The notes under the pieces were generated by a model that was not told the DNA's origin, made no database searches, and was given only the letters and a program-made list of their open reading frames with translations. 42,056 nucleotides of DNA from Lachnospiraceae bacterium (GTDB lineage: Bacteria; Bacillota; Clostridia; Lachnospirales; Lachnospiraceae), in NCBI GenBank assembly GCA_021205755.1, contig JAJPWX010000108.1, positions 1 to 42,056 on the forward strand. The letters run 5' to 3'. Of this stretch, positions 1 through 8,176 are shown in pieces. How positions within the stretch are numbered: the first letter of the stretch is position 1; every line of letters starts with the position of its first letter. The translations under genes were made by a program, and so were the position numbers.

Positions 1-19
1 ACATAGTAAAATCAAGGGC

Positions 20-484
20 TCAGGGCGTTTTCTTTCCGATATTTCCTGAAGAACCGCGTTCTCCTCCGGATGCCCTTTTTTGCACCAGGAAGCGTTTCCA
101 CAGCAGCCGGGTGATCCAGGTAAAAGCAGCGTAGAAAATAAGAGTTAGAAGCCATGCCCGCCGGGAATAGGCTCCGCCCTGCTGCAGAATATACAGATAG
201 ACGGCGGACAGCGCCAGCAGGGTAATCACATGGCGGGAGGTGAGGAGGAATTCGGCGTGCGTGTTCCGCTTCAGCACGCCCTTTAAGGTGTCCAGTGAAA
301 AAATGACCAGCAGATCGGCAAGTGTCAGGAAGATCGCCATATTGCGGTACAGCATTTCTTCGTATGGGTTCCACCCTTGCCCGCTGGCCGCGTAGGCCAG
401 GACAAATGCAAGCTGGAGGCAGATAATGTCAAGTAAAATAAAATCGTAATGCTTTAACCAGCCTTCCGTTTCTTTTCGATACAT
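20..484 (-). CDS. Sugar-phosphate transferase, membrane part only (truncated or broken at window edge)
   Basis: The 154-residue product has about four hydrophobic segments (roughly residues 13-33, 48-66, 85-102 and 113-130) followed by a basic stretch. This resembles the N-terminal membrane region of polyprenyl-phosphate glycosylphosphotransferases (WcaJ/EpsL-like), which load the first sugar phosphate onto undecaprenyl phosphate for exopolysaccharide or capsule. The start at 484 has a GGGGAG ribosome site just upstream. The family normally continues for about 300 more residues with a CoA-binding-like and a catalytic domain. Here the frame stops at 20-22 in a low-complexity tail. A neighbouring frame, entered near the six-A run around 80-85, stays open to the window edge, so a frameshift is possible. 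The family assignment is by resemblance only. Confidence 0.6.
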   Translation of the reverse strand: MYRKETEGWLKHYDFILLDIICLQLAFVLAYAASGQGWNPYEEMLYRNMAIFLTLADLLVIFSLDTLKGVLKRNTHAEFLLTSRHVITLLALSAVYLYILQQGGAYSRRAWLLTLIFYAAFTWITRLLWKRFLVQKRASGGERGSSGNIGKKTP

Positions 485-828
485 AACTCACTCCCCTTTT
501 GTCCCATACCTGTAGCTTTCAGCACTTTTTACTGCCATTGAATCCCTGCTTTCTCTTTTGTAAAAGTTGGGTAAAACCGTATCTTTCAGGAACTCAATGG
601 CATTAAAAAATGTTGTAAAGGTTTTTAATCTTTATGACAATGTCAAAAATAACATCTTAGAAAAGAGACGGCTCCGCCCTTCCGCCCTTTTTTCAGCGCG
701 GATTTCCATATTCCAATATCACATCCGGAACAGGGAGCAGCGGCGGCGCGACATACCTCATGTATACGGATTTTGTATCCATAATTTCAAATGCATTCTA
801 TATCATGATGCCCTGTTTGTCAAGATGT
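485..828. other. Intergenic region without a convincing gene
   Basis: This divergent spacer holds no reading frame I trust. A perfect TGACA-A-TGTCA inverted repeat lies at 635-645. On the minus strand a TTGTCA-17-TACAAC pair overlaps it and could be a weak promoter for the sugar transferase, with a long leader. A 94-codon plus-strand frame at 567-851 has no ribosome site and no recognisable protein character. Confidence 0.4.
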
Positions 829-857
829 TTGCCAAGTGGTTCTATTTATGATATACT
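829..857 (+). promoter_or_regulatory. Sigma-A type promoter for the zinc-ribbon gene
   Basis: TTGCCA (829-834), a 17-base spacer and TATACT (852-857). This places a transcription start near 864, about 25 bases before the start codon of the zinc-ribbon gene. Confidence 0.6.
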
Positions 858-887
858 CAGAAAGCAAAAGAGAAAAGACAAAGGACG

Positions 888-1256
888 ATGGTTATGTTTG
901 TTATCATAGGAACACAGCTAAAAAAAGAAGAGATCGGTATTCTTCCGCAGGCTCAGACCTGTCCGCGCTGCCAGGGAATGGTTCATTATCAGGCTTTTTC
1001 AGAGCAGAGGTGGTTCACCATCTTCTGGACATCGCTTTTCCCCATAGAGAGCAGCTACTATTTTCAGTGTCCCTGCTGCGGGTTGAGATATAAAATGAGC
1101 AAAGAGCAGATGATGGATCTTCTGTATCAGCAAAAGGCCGTTGCGGACGACTGCAGCTCAGATAATGAACTGACTCTTCTTGACAAAGGAGCAAGGCAGG
1201 CCGGACGATGGTACGCTCGTGCCAGAAAATATCTGCATGATACAGATACACTCTAA
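888..1256 (+). CDS. Small zinc-ribbon protein
   Basis: The 122-residue protein carries CPRC near residue 24 and CPCC near residue 63, giving a CxxC...CxxC zinc ribbon. Between them lies a hydrophobic segment with the pattern WFTIFWTSLFPIES. This layout matches the zinc-ribbon family (zinc_ribbon_15-like) often seen as a single-copy gene in Clostridia. The C-terminal third is charged and probably helical. The function is not known. A second ATG at 894 has better spacing (about 9 bases) from the AAGG at 881-884 and may be the real start. The gene stands alone behind its own promoter and is followed by a GC-rich hairpin. Confidence 0.75.
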   Translation: MVMFVIIGTQLKKEEIGILPQAQTCPRCQGMVHYQAFSEQRWFTIFWTSLFPIESSYYFQCPCCGLRYKMSKEQMMDLLYQQKAVADDCSSDNELTLLDKGARQAGRWYARARKYLHDTDTL

Positions 1257-1271
1257 TGTTATTCTTGCGCC

Positions 1272-1292
1272 GCCTGACGACCCGTGTCAGGC
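1272..1292 (+). terminator. Hairpin after the zinc-ribbon gene
   Basis: A 7-bp perfect stem (GCCTGAC/GTCAGGC) with a 7-base loop lies 15 bases after the stop codon. No clear T run follows, so it may be a weak terminator or a processing hairpin before the aminopeptidase gene. Confidence 0.4.
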
Positions 1293-1340
1293 TCGCTTTG
1301 AATAGAAAGATTACTACAGACCAAGAAAGAAGGAACGATA

Positions 1341-3131
1341 ATGGTAAACGAACGAATTGCCGCGCTCCGCAGGCGCATGGCAGAGGAAAAAGTAGACGCA
1401 TATCTGGTGCCGACCGATGATTTTCACGCATCGGAATATGTCGGGGATTATTTTAAATGCCGGAAGTATATCACAGGCTTTACCGGCTCCGCAGGCACAG
1501 CAGTCATTACGCAGGATATGGCCGGGCTTTGGACGGACGGCCGTTATTTTATTCAGGCAGCTGCCCAGCTGGATGGAAGCTGTGTGACCCTGTTTAAAAT
1601 GGGGGAGCCGCAGGTTCCGACGGTACATGAATTTCTGGAGCAAAAGCTAGGCGAAGGCATGTGCCTCGGGTGCGACGGGCGCACGGTCAGCGCAGCGGAA
1701 GCGGCGCAGCTCTCCTCTCTTCTGGAAAAGAAAGCCGTCTCCATCCGTTACGATCTGGATCTGATCGGTGATATCTGGGAGGATCGGCCGGCGCTCTCCT
1801 GCGAACCGGTTATGGAGCTGGACGAGAAATGGACCGGTGAGTCCCGCACTTCTAAGATTGCCAGGATCCGTAAGATGGTTCAGGAGAAGGGAGCGGATCT
1901 TTTTGTGCTGACCTCCCTTGATGACATTGCCTGGCTTTTGAACATCCGCGGCGGCGATATTCACTGCTGCCCGGTTGTACTGTCTTACCTGGTTATGACT
2001 GCGGATGAGATTCTTCTGTTTGCAAATGAAAAAGCATTTCCGGAAGAGCTTCAGTGTGCGTTAAAGGGGGATGGTGTGCGTATCTGCCCTTATAATGACG
2101 TTTATGACTATGCCGCAAAGATTCCGGCCGGCAAAAAGGTCCTTCTATGCCATGAAAAAGTAAACAGCCGCCTGACTGCTTCGATTCCGGATGGGGTCAC
2201 AGTTTTGGATCAGAAAAATCCGACCCTGCTGCCGAAAGCGATCAAAAATCCGACTGAAGTAGAGAATGAACGCATTGCCCATATCAAAGACGGCATAGCA
2301 CTGACAAAATTTATCTATTGGCTGAAAACAAATGTTGGAAAGATTCCGATGACAGAATTAAGCGCGGAAGAAAAATTGTTTGCGCTTCGCTCAGAGCAGG
2401 AACATTTCATGGGCAACAGCTTCGATCCCATTATTTCCTACGGCGCGCACGCAGCAATGAATCACTATTCTGCCACTCCGGAAAGTGATATCCCGATTGA
2501 GGCAAAGGGCCTGCTTCTCGCAGATACAGGCGGTCATTATCTGGAGGGAACAACGGACACGACCCGAACCATTGTGATGGGACCAGTCACAGAGGAACAG
2601 AAGCTGTACTTCACAGCAGTACTGCGCGGTACCCTTGGTCTCGCCGACGCGAAGTTCTTATATGGCACGACTGGCCTGAATCTCGATTACCTGGCCCGCG
2701 GACCGCTTTGGGAGCTTGGAAAAGATTTCAACCACGGCACCGGACATGGGGTTGGCTATTTTCTGAATGTCCACGAAGGACCGAACAGCTTCAACTGGAA
2801 GACCTCCTCCACGCGCAAAGCAGACACCGTCTTTGAGGAAGGAATGATCACCTCAGATGAGCCTGGCTATTATGTAGAAGATGGCTATGGCATCCGCCAT
2901 GAGAATTTGGTTGTCTGCGTAAAAGACAAAAAGACAGAGTTCGGGCAGTTTATGCGTTTTGAACATCTTACCATGGTTCCGTTTGATCTTGACGCGATCG
3001 TCCCGGAGCAGATGTCTGAGCGGGAGCGGGCGCTCCTGAACAACTATCACGCTCAGGTGTACGAAAAAATAGTGCCGTACTTAAACGATGAAGAAGCCGC
3101 ATGGCTGAAAGACGCGACGAGAGCGATTTAA
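1341..3131 (+). CDS. Xaa-Pro aminopeptidase (M24B, three-domain form)
   Basis: The 596-residue length and order (two creatinase-like N-terminal domains, then a pita-bread M24 domain from about residue 310) match the long, cytosolic Xaa-Pro aminopeptidase type, which removes an N-terminal residue preceding proline. Metal-site motifs are visible: the two Asp in LLLADTGGHYLEGTTDTTRT, His in HGTGHGVGYFLNVHEGP, and Glu in TSDEPGYYVEDGYG and GIRHENL. A spaced AAGAAGGA ribosome site supports the start at 1341. The gene appears monocistronic and ends before a strong bidirectional terminator. The family is certain; peptide preference is not visible. Confidence 0.95.
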   Translation: MVNERIAALRRRMAEEKVDAYLVPTDDFHASEYVGDYFKCRKYITGFTGSAGTAVITQDMAGLWTDGRYFIQAAAQLDGSCVTLFKMGEPQVPTVHEFLEQKLGEGMCLGCDGRTVSAAEAAQLSSLLEKKAVSIRYDLDLIGDIWEDRPALSCEPVMELDEKWTGESRTSKIARIRKMVQEKGADLFVLTSLDDIAWLLNIRGGDIHCCPVVLSYLVMTADEILLFANEKAFPEELQCALKGDGVRICPYNDVYDYAAKIPAGKKVLLCHEKVNSRLTASIPDGVTVLDQKNPTLLPKAIKNPTEVENERIAHIKDGIALTKFIYWLKTNVGKIPMTELSAEEKLFALRSEQEHFMGNSFDPIISYGAHAAMNHYSATPESDIPIEAKGLLLADTGGHYLEGTTDTTRTIVMGPVTEEQKLYFTAVLRGTLGLADAKFLYGTTGLNLDYLARGPLWELGKDFNHGTGHGVGYFLNVHEGPNSFNWKTSSTRKADTVFEEGMITSDEPGYYVEDGYGIRHENLVVCVKDKKTEFGQFMRFEHLTMVPFDLDAIVPEQMSERERALLNNYHAQVYEKIVPYLNDEEAAWLKDATRAI

Positions 3132-3185
3132 CTTTCCACCGCCTTTGAAATAATTTTCTGCATTTGAAACACACATTTTCAATTG

Positions 3186-3220
3186 AAAAACTCCATCGCG
3201 CTGTTCACGATGGAGTTTTT
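3186..3220. terminator. Strong bidirectional rho-independent terminator
   Basis: A 13-bp perfect stem (AAAAACTCCATCG/CGATGGAGTTTTT) with a 9-base loop has an A run on the left and a T run on the right. It can therefore end transcription both of the plus-strand aminopeptidase gene and of the minus-strand operon finishing with pgsA. Confidence 0.9.
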
Positions 3221-3248
3221 CTTATATACTATTTTTTTCGATTTCCCA

Positions 3249-3785
3249 TTACATCTGGCCGTCCATAACACCCCAGTTTTTGCGAAGATAGTCAACCAGG
3301 GAAATCACGGTCAGAAGCAGCGCAATCCAGACCACTACCTGCGATAAAATATTCCATACCGTTCCAAAATCATAGAGCAGCATCACGATCATAATCATCT
3401 GAAAGACTGTTTTGAACTTGCCCCAGTAGCTGGCAGCAATCACAGTTCCCTTATCAGAAGCGACCAGCCGGAAGCCACTGATAATAAACTCACGGCCAAT
3501 GATAATAATTACCATCCACGCAGCCAGCTTTTGCTGCGCCACCAGGCAGATCAGTGCCGAACAGACCAGCAGCTTGTCCGCAATCGGATCCATGAATTTT
3601 CCAAAATCCGTAACCAGATTATTCTTTCTGGCGATATGACCGTCAAGCGCATCCGTCGCGCTTGCGAGGACAAAAAGGATTCCTGCCCAGACATTCCCGT
3701 AAGGGATCCCATCGACCAGCATCAGGACCACAAAAACCGGTACCAGACATACGCGAAGCATGGTCAGTTTATTCGGTAAATTCAT
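3249..3785 (-). CDS. pgsA: CDP-diacylglycerol--glycerol-3-phosphate 3-phosphatidyltransferase
   Basis: The enzyme makes phosphatidylglycerol phosphate from CDP-diacylglycerol and glycerol-3-phosphate, the committed step to phosphatidylglycerol in the membrane. The 178-residue length is normal for the family. The CDP-alcohol phosphotransferase signature DGx2ARx8Gx3Dx3D is complete (DGHIAR...GKFMDPIAD), inside a protein with about five hydrophobic helices. The N-terminus MNLPNKLTMLRV is typical. The start codon lies inside the end of rimO (17-bp overlap), so the two are probably translationally coupled. It is the last gene of the operon, 28 bases before the bidirectional terminator. Confidence 0.96.
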   Translation of the reverse strand: MNLPNKLTMLRVCLVPVFVVLMLVDGIPYGNVWAGILFVLASATDALDGHIARKNNLVTDFGKFMDPIADKLLVCSALICLVAQQKLAAWMVIIIIGREFIISGFRLVASDKGTVIAASYWGKFKTVFQMIMIVMLLYDFGTVWNILSQVVVWIALLLTVISLVDYLRKNWGVMDGQM

Positions 3786-5106
3786 CCGCTATCTCTCCAA
3801 TCAAATCATATTCCTGTGCGCCAGTGATAACCACCCGCACAAAATCACCGGACATCAATATCTCCGATGTATTAATAAATAAAAGTCCGTCCACATTCGG
3901 TGCGTCTCCGTATGTACGGGCCACATAAACATGATCGTCCGGAAGTTCTCCTTCCACCATCGCGGTAACCGTACGCCCGACCATCCGTTCGGCGCGGTCA
4001 AACGCAATCTCCTGCTGAAGCTCCATCAGGTCTTCCTGCCAGGAAAGCTTTGTCTCTTCGTCGTGCTGATCCGGCATGGCGGCCGCCGCGGTATTTTCTT
4101 CCTGAGAGTAGGGAAACACACCGAGACGGTCAAACTCTATCTCGTCAATAAAGTCCATCAGTTCTTCGTGCTGTTCCTGTGTCTCCCCCGGAAATCCGGC
4201 AATCAACGTTGTGCGCAGCACAATATCGGGGATTTTTTCCCGCAGGTTTTCAATAATCTTTGTCAGATCCGCGCGTGTTGTGCGCCGCCCCATACGTTTT
4301 AATACCGCATCGGAGGCGTGCTGGATCGGCAGATCCAGATAATGACAAATTTTCGGCTCGCGGCGCATCACTTCGATCAGCTCATCGGTAATCTCCTCCG
4401 GATAGCAGTATAAAATCCGGATCCAGCGGATTCCGCTGATCTTGCAGAGCGCTTCCAGCAAAAGATGCAGGCATTTGTGCCCATACAGATCCATCCCATA
4501 CAGGGTAGTCTCCTGCGCGACAAGGATCAGCTCCTTCACCCCCTGCCCGGCAAGTGTCTCTGCCTGGGCGATCAGACGCTCCATCGGCACACTGCGGTAG
4601 GGGCCGCGCAATTTCGGAATAATGCAGTACGTGCAGTGCTTGTCGCAGCCTTCCGCAATCTTCAGGTAAGCGTAATGCCCGCCGGTCGTCACCACACGCT
4701 CCTTGTGCGGCTGGGGAAGGTGTTCGAGCGGCCTGAGCTCCATACTCCGCTCTCCGTCAAGCGCTTTTTCAAGCGCAGAAAGGATGTCCTCATATGCGGT
4801 CGTACCCAGCACCGCATCCACCTCCGGGAGCTCATCGAGGATCTCCTGACGATAACGCTCCGCCATGCATCCTGTCACCAGCAGTGTCTTGCAGCGGCCG
4901 GATTTGCGGTATTCCGCCATCTCCAGAATCGCCTGGACGCTCTCATCCTTCGCGTCATTAATAAAACAGCAGGTATTGATAATAATAATATCCGCCTCTG
5001 TCTCATCATCGGTAATCTCATATCCATGCGTGGTCAAAAGACCCAGCATTTCCTCCGAGTCAACCAGATTCTTATCACAGCCAAGGGAAAGAAATAGTAT
5101 TTTCAT
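3769..5106 (-). CDS. rimO: Ribosomal protein S12 methylthiotransferase
   Basis: This radical-SAM enzyme adds a methylthio group to the conserved Asp of ribosomal protein S12. The 445-residue product has the three-domain layout of the family: an N-terminal UPF0004 domain with its three cluster cysteines (SLGCDKN, NTCCF, VTGCMAERY), a radical-SAM core with CDKHCTYC at about residues 153-160, and a C-terminal TRAM-like segment. The N-terminus beginning SLGCDKNLVDSE and the short length argue for RimO rather than MiaB or MtaB. Its ATG overlaps the stop of the upstream DUF308 gene (ATGA), and its 3' end overlaps pgsA. Confidence 0.95.
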   Translation of the reverse strand: MKILFLSLGCDKNLVDSEEMLGLLTTHGYEITDDETEADIIIINTCCFINDAKDESVQAILEMAEYRKSGRCKTLLVTGCMAERYRQEILDELPEVDAVLGTTAYEDILSALEKALDGERSMELRPLEHLPQPHKERVVTTGGHYAYLKIAEGCDKHCTYCIIPKLRGPYRSVPMERLIAQAETLAGQGVKELILVAQETTLYGMDLYGHKCLHLLLEALCKISGIRWIRILYCYPEEITDELIEVMRREPKICHYLDLPIQHASDAVLKRMGRRTTRADLTKIIENLREKIPDIVLRTTLIAGFPGETQEQHEELMDFIDEIEFDRLGVFPYSQEENTAAAAMPDQHDEETKLSWQEDLMELQQEIAFDRAERMVGRTVTAMVEGELPDDHVYVARTYGDAPNVDGLLFINTSEILMSGDFVRVVITGAQEYDLIGEIADEFTE

Positions 5107-5993
5107 GGCTGTGCCTCCCTGGTCGCCATTTCCATTTTGTTTTCCTCCGGCGATTCCGCCTGCACTGTCTCGATCACAGTATCTGTACTCTGCGGCACCA
5201 CTTCCGTATTCTCTGTACAGTCTGCGGGATTCGCTTCCGTCTCCGTACCGCCCGCTTCGTTTTGCGTGGTTCCGGCATCGGCAGCTTCCTGCACGACTTC
5301 CTCACTGTCTACAACGACTTCTTTGTATTTCTGTGCTTTCTTTTCCTGTTTTTTGGCTTTTTTCTCTGCTTTGACTGCGTCAGACTTCTCCCACTCACTC
5401 TTAACAAGCGCTGTGATATCTGTATCCGGATTGTTTTTCTGCATCTTATCCAGTTTTTTCGTCCGCAGCTGAATGCAGAGCAGCCCCAACAGATTCGTCA
5501 CCCCGTCCAGAATCAGGCAGATTCCGATATAAAACAGCATCTGCGCATCACTCGTGAAAGGATATACCAGCAGCACAATCCCCAATGCGATGATCACCAG
5601 CGCTGCAATCAGACCGATATACCAGCGTCTGACCAGCAGCTTTTTCATACTGATTGTGCTTTGAATTTTGACAATCGCACCCAGCAAAAGCACCGTCGCC
5701 ATAGCAAACGGCAAAACCATGCTCAGAAACTCCGGGGTCAGCAAAATAAAAACGCCAAGCGCCACACAGACTACGGCAATTACAAGCTCCACCTGTAAAA
5801 AGCCTTCCTGCCGCTTATCCCGGGTAAAATAAATCACGCCGTAAGTGGCTCCAAGGACAATCAGGATAATCCCTAGTCCTTTTCCAATCATCTCAAGAGA
5901 CATCGAAGGCCACAAAAGAAGCACTATTCCAACCGCCACATAGAGAAACGAAAGGAAAATATAACTCTTGCTGAACTCCCTTATCTTCTTCAA
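5103..5993 (-). CDS. DUF308 (HdeD-like) membrane protein with charged C-terminal tail
   Basis: The first 180 residues contain about six hydrophobic helices in the paired-hairpin pattern of DUF308/HdeD-type membrane proteins (an early segment reads VGIVLLLWPSMS). After the last helix comes a Lys-rich cytoplasmic stretch (around residues 200-225) and then a Glu/Thr/Ala-rich acidic tail of about 70 residues, low complexity and probably disordered. The biochemical role of the family is not established. The gene sits between rpoZ (15-base gap) and rimO (4-base overlap), which shows co-transcription but does not explain function. Confidence 0.85.
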   Translation of the reverse strand: MKKIREFSKSYIFLSFLYVAVGIVLLLWPSMSLEMIGKGLGIILIVLGATYGVIYFTRDKRQEGFLQVELVIAVVCVALGVFILLTPEFLSMVLPFAMATVLLLGAIVKIQSTISMKKLLVRRWYIGLIAALVIIALGIVLLVYPFTSDAQMLFYIGICLILDGVTNLLGLLCIQLRTKKLDKMQKNNPDTDITALVKSEWEKSDAVKAEKKAKKQEKKAQKYKEVVVDSEEVVQEAADAGTTQNEAGGTETEANPADCTENTEVVPQSTDTVIETVQAESPEENKMEMATREAQP

Positions 5994-6008
5994 GTGTATC
6001 CCTCCGTC

Positions 6009-6272
6009 TTAGCTCTCCTGTTCCGCTGTATCTTCTCCCGGCAGGATCTTAAGCTGACCAGTATAAAGCTCTTCTACTGCCTTTGAAAGTGGTTTAGAGA
6101 CTGAGAAAGCTTTCATATCCTCGCCTGCCTTGGACTGACGAGCGATGATCTGACGCGCGCGTTTGGACGTAGCCATAACAATCGAATACCGACTGTTCAC
6201 TACCGGTGTCTCACCTTCCTCTACTCCGCTGTTTACTACATTCATTAAATCTGAATATGATGGATGAAGCAT
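6009..6272 (-). CDS. rpoZ: DNA-directed RNA polymerase omega subunit
   Basis: The 87-residue protein starts MLHPSYSDLM and contains the conserved omega core: SRYSIVMATSKRARQI, then KPLSKAVEELYTGQL. Omega helps fold and stabilise the beta-prime subunit. The location directly downstream of gmk (18-base gap) is the usual arrangement in Firmicutes. The acidic C-terminal tail is short. The identification is firm. Confidence 0.95.
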   Translation of the reverse strand: MLHPSYSDLMNVVNSGVEEGETPVVNSRYSIVMATSKRARQIIARQSKAGEDMKAFSVSKPLSKAVEELYTGQLKILPGEDTAEQES

Positions 6273-6290
6273 AAAATCATTCTCCTTTCT

Positions 6291-6917
6291 TTATCCTACC
6301 AAATCCTTTAGTTCCATCTGAATCTGTTTTGCAAAATCCAGATTCCTGCTTATCATATTATGCTGGCTCTCGATCAGCTGATGAACCTCCTCCACCGCCT
6401 GATCCAGATCCGCGTTTACTACCATATAATCATAGCGATCCACATACTTCGACTCTTCGATCGCCTGCACCAACCGCTGGCGAATCACTTTCTCGCTCTC
6501 CGTGTCTCTTCCGCGCAGCCGTTCCACAAGTGTCTGCGCATCAGGCGGCATCACAAAAAGCATCAGAACATCCGGATTCTGTGCCTTTACCTTCAGCGCG
6601 CCCTGCTGTTCAATTTCCAGAATCACATCATGCCCCTCGGCGAGCTGCTCTTCCACATAATCCTTCGGAGTACCATAGTAATGATCACAGTAGCTTGCGT
6701 ACTCGATGAGACGCCCCTGCTCAATCATCTGTTCGAATTCGTCTACTGTCTTGAAAAAATACTCCCGGCCATCTGCTTCCCCTTCCCGCGGCGCCCTCGT
6801 CGTCGCAGATATCGACAGCGCGTACTGGCCGTACCGCGCAGTCAGCTCTTTCATCAGTGTGCCTTTGCCTACTCCGGAATATCCGGACACAACAACCAGG
6901 ATTCCCTTCCTGTCCAT
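6291..6917 (-). CDS. gmk: Guanylate kinase
   Basis: The enzyme converts GMP to GDP with ATP in the cytoplasm. The 208-residue product has the P-loop GYSGVGKGT at residues 12-20, the GMP-binding segment with SATTRAPREGEADGREYFF, and the lid region with the E-x-E-x-QGA pattern (LEIEQQGALKVK). The length and motif order are standard. The start codon lies one base downstream of the remA stop, so coupling is likely. Confidence 0.96.
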   Translation of the reverse strand: MDRKGILVVVSGYSGVGKGTLMKELTARYGQYALSISATTRAPREGEADGREYFFKTVDEFEQMIEQGRLIEYASYCDHYYGTPKDYVEEQLAEGHDVILEIEQQGALKVKAQNPDVLMLFVMPPDAQTLVERLRGRDTESEKVIRQRLVQAIEESKYVDRYDYMVVNADLDQAVEEVHQLIESQHNMISRNLDFAKQIQMELKDLVG

Positions 6918-6918
6918 A

Positions 6919-7191
6919 TCATTCTCCCTTCGGTGCGCGCTTTAAAAGTGTCGTTCCTTCTGCCATTCGCCGCGCGATCGTATCGGGCTGTACCGCCGAA
7001 AGCACGATTTGCTCTGTCTCCATGACAATCACTGCCTTCGTCCGTCTGCCCTGCGTCGCGTCAATGATATGCTGCTGTTCCTTCGCATTCTGCACCATGC
7101 GCTTGATTGGCGCTGCGTCCGGATTCACCACTGCAATCACTTTCTCTGTATTCACAAGATTTCCAAAACCAATGTTAATGAAATCTGCCAT
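6919..7191 (-). CDS. remA: RemA-like regulatory protein (DUF370)
   Basis: The 90-residue protein has the DUF370 pattern: an N-terminal strand INIGFGN, then NPDAAPIKRM, and DATQGRRTKAVI. In Bacillus subtilis RemA is a DNA-binding regulator of biofilm matrix operons. Across Clostridia the gene is conserved between yicC and gmk, as here, and may have a broader role. The targets in this organism cannot be told from the window. The sugar-transferase remnant at the left edge is a matrix-type gene but shows no visible link. Confidence 0.9.
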   Translation of the reverse strand: MADFINIGFGNLVNTEKVIAVVNPDAAPIKRMVQNAKEQQHIIDATQGRRTKAVIVMETEQIVLSAVQPDTIARRMAEGTTLLKRAPKGE

Positions 7192-7209
7192 AGCGCTCCT
7201 CTGCTATTC

Positions 7210-8088
7210 TTATTCTATATTCTGTATCTGCTCGCGCACTTTTTCGATGTCAGTCTTCAAGTCAATCGCAATATTTGATGTCGCAAGATCGTTCGCCTTA
7301 GAAAGGATTGTGTTCGCCTCGCGGTTCATCTCCTGCGCAATAAAGTCCAGCTTTCGCCCGACAGCACCCCCTTTGATCAGCTCGCCCTGCATCGTATGAA
7401 TGTGGCTGCGCAGACGGACAGTCTCCTCATCCGTGCAGATCTTGTCCGCGTAAATCACAACCTCAGAGGCGAGGCGCGACTCCTCAATCTGGGTATCAGC
7501 CAGAAGCTCCTTCACCTTATCCTCCAGCTTCGCGCGGTATTCCGCAACGATCTGCGGATAGCGTTTTTCTATGAGACTTACATTTTCGTCCATTCTCGCC
7601 AATTTGTCAAGGATATCTGTCTTTAAAGATTCTCCTTCTTTTTCCCTGGAAGCCGAAAGCTGCTCACATGCCCCCCGCAGAACCGGGAGAAGCATGGTCC
7701 AGAGCTCCTCTTCATCGACTTCCTGCTCTTCCATGGAAAACACTTCCGGGCAACGCCCCAGAACCGACGCCGTAATATCGTCTCTGACAGAAAAGCTGTC
7801 CGCCATCTGGCGGAAGTATTTCACATACTCCGCTGCCAGCTCTTCATTATAGTGAAGCGCTACCGCCTGCTCCGCATAGTCCTCATAGGTCACATACAGA
7901 TCAATCTTACCGCGCTGCACATACGATTTCAACTCATTCCGAATTGCCGATTCGAAAGGGCTGAACTTCTTTGGCATTTTAATATTCACGTCAAAATAGC
8001 GGTGATTCACTGCTTTGATTTCTACTGTAAACTTTTTATTGCTCTGGAGATGTTCACATCTGCCAAAGCCGGTCATACTCTTAATCAT
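7210..8088 (-). CDS. YicC/YloC family endoribonuclease
   Basis: The 292-residue protein starts MIKSMTGFGR, the conserved N-terminus of the YicC family, and ends with the DUF1732 C-terminal domain (IDLKTDIEKVREQ). YicC proteins are reported endoribonucleases acting in RNA turnover. I chose the ATG at 8088 because GGGAAGGA lies 5-6 bases upstream. A longer frame from 8124 would start almost at the predicted transcription start and has no ribosome site. It is the first gene of the yicC-remA-gmk-rpoZ-DUF308-rimO-pgsA operon. Confidence 0.93.
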   Translation of the reverse strand: MIKSMTGFGRCEHLQSNKKFTVEIKAVNHRYFDVNIKMPKKFSPFESAIRNELKSYVQRGKIDLYVTYEDYAEQAVALHYNEELAAEYVKYFRQMADSFSVRDDITASVLGRCPEVFSMEEQEVDEEELWTMLLPVLRGACEQLSASREKEGESLKTDILDKLARMDENVSLIEKRYPQIVAEYRAKLEDKVKELLADTQIEESRLASEVVIYADKICTDEETVRLRSHIHTMQGELIKGGAVGRKLDFIAQEMNREANTILSKANDLATSNIAIDLKTDIEKVREQIQNIE

Positions 8089-8134
8089 TGCTTTTCCTTC
8101 CCGGCAGCCAGTAACGCCGTTCATTCTTTTGGCT

Positions 8135-8163
8135 ATTATACGTTATCAAATTCTGGCAGTCAA
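8135..8163 (-). promoter_or_regulatory. Near-consensus promoter of the yicC-pgsA operon
   Basis: On the minus strand: TTGACT (8158-8163), a 17-base spacer and TATAAT (8135-8140). The expected transcription start is near 8128, giving a leader of about 40 bases to the yicC ATG at 8088. Confidence 0.85.
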
Positions 8164-8176
8164 TGGCTAACTTCTT

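Noticed and set aside
567-851. 94-codon plus-strand frame
   Set aside because: No ribosome site, odd composition and overlap with the promoter of the real zinc-ribbon gene.
4465-5097. 210-codon frame on the plus strand opposite rimO
   Set aside because: It mirrors a well-supported rimO gene and has no ribosome site or family resemblance.
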